DNA of 5,251 nt, taken from NCBI GenBank assembly GCA_024276595.1, contig JAJRWW010000026.1:1-5251 (forward strand). Direction: 5' to 3'. Made by a program: the position numbers and the translations under genes. Positions 4,821 through 5,251 of the stretch are shown in pieces (the stretch's first letter is position 1; every line of letters begins with the position of its first letter). The notes under the pieces are model-generated. The model had not been told where the DNA came from, searched no databases, and saw nothing but the letters and a program-made list of their open reading frames with translations. This DNA is from Myxococcota bacterium. Lineage in GTDB: Bacteria; Myxococcota_A; Polyangia; HGW-17; JAJRWW01.

Positions 4821-5251
4821 GCTGCCCAGGAGCAGATCCTTGGTACGCCTTTTGGGGAACCGCTTCCAGCACCCGCAGCACGTTCTCGCCCAGGATCTTC
4901 TGCACCGAGGAGTGGTCGAGCCCCCGGGTGAGCAGGGCCTCGGTCAGGTTGGGGTAGTGGGTCACGTCCGAGAGGCCCCGCACCGGGACGATCATGCCGT
5001 CGAAGTCAGATCCGAGGCCGACGCTTTCGGCCCCGCCCACAGCGACCGCGTGGAGTATGTGGCTCACCACCGCGTCCAGGGTGGAGCCGCCGACGAAGTT
5101 GAATGCGAAGATGATCCCCACCACACCGCCGGTGCGAGCCACCGCCAGGATCTGCTCGTCGTCGATGTTGCGGCGGATGTCCGTGACCCCGCGCACTCCC
5201 GTGTGGCTCACGACCACCGGGTGGCGACTGAGGCCACAGACCTCGAGGAAC
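4816..5251 (-). CDS. Membrane dipeptidase, peptidase family M19, C-terminal part (5' end outside window)
   Basis: The minus-strand frame runs in from beyond the right edge to a TGA at 4818-4816, giving about 144 visible residues of a family usually around 350-400 long. A GTG at 5217 is internal, because the frame upstream continues with family-like sequence (FLEVCGLSRHPVVVSHTG). M19 enzymes are zinc dipeptidases that hydrolyse dipeptides, including D-amino-acid-containing ones. Visible signatures are VVSHTGVRGV, whose His matches a zinc ligand (His219 of human renal dipeptidase), and DIRRNIDDEQI, whose Arg matches the substrate-binding arginine. GGVVGIIF and SVGLGSDFDG follow, the latter with the conserved catalytic-region Asp. 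The family ending LTEALLTRGLDHSSVQKILGENVLRVL is also present. The N-terminal HxD and the bridging Glu are outside the window, so activity and any signal peptide cannot be judged. It is convergent with the Tex-like gene, with 54 bases between the stops. Confidence 0.92.
   Translation of the reverse strand, partial: FLEVCGLSRHPVVVSHTGVRGVTDIRRNIDDEQILAVARTGGVVGIIFAFNFVGGSTLDAVVSHILHAVAVGGAESVGLGSDFDGMIVPVRGLSDVTHYPNLTEALLTRGLDHSSVQKILGENVLRVLEAVPQKAYQGSAPGQR

Overview
The window is GC-rich bacterial chromosome. Codon third positions are strongly G/C throughout, and there are no insertion sequences, tRNAs, rRNAs or CRISPR arrays. The gene set fits a high-GC Gram-negative lineage, and a myxobacterial or other deltaproteobacterial-type genome would be my guess. 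Nothing in the sequence fixes the taxonomy.

Layout from left to right. (1) Positions 1-432, plus strand: the C-terminal end of a hypothetical protein whose start lies outside the window. (2) Positions 433-761: a 329-base gene-free stretch with two hairpins close behind that gene, a weak promoter-like -10 element, a leader hairpin and a strong Shine-Dalgarno sequence. (3) Positions 762-1952: a complete acetyl-CoA acetyltransferase/3-ketoacyl-CoA thiolase. (4) Positions 2004-2342 and 2339-2803: two consecutive YbjQ (UPF0145) family genes with a 4-base overlap, the first soluble and the second carrying an N-terminal membrane anchor. (5) Positions 2804-2985: a 182-base intergenic region, AT-richer in its second half. 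It is bounded by a perfect 11-base inverted repeat and holds two further strong hairpins, so it is a candidate structured RNA or leader. (6) Positions 2986-4761: one continuous reading frame for a divergent Tex-like (YhgF) S1-domain protein, cut once by an in-frame TAG at 3562-3564. It is listed as two coding segments. (7) Positions 4816-5251, minus strand: the C-terminal part of an M19 (renal-dipeptidase type) membrane dipeptidase, convergent with the Tex-like gene.

The thiolase and the two YbjQ genes are co-directional and tightly spaced (51 bases, then an overlap), so they may share a transcript. No pathway visibly links them. The Tex-like gene is probably a separate unit because a structured, promoter-like intergenic region precedes it.

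The most unusual material is the Tex-like locus: a Tex derivative that has lost the helix-hairpin-helix region and the YqgF-fold motifs, keeps a canonical S1 domain, has gained an RGG-like tail, and is split by a single amber codon inside a recognisable conserved segment. Next in interest are the inverted-repeat-bounded region in front of it and the soluble/membrane-anchored YbjQ pair.
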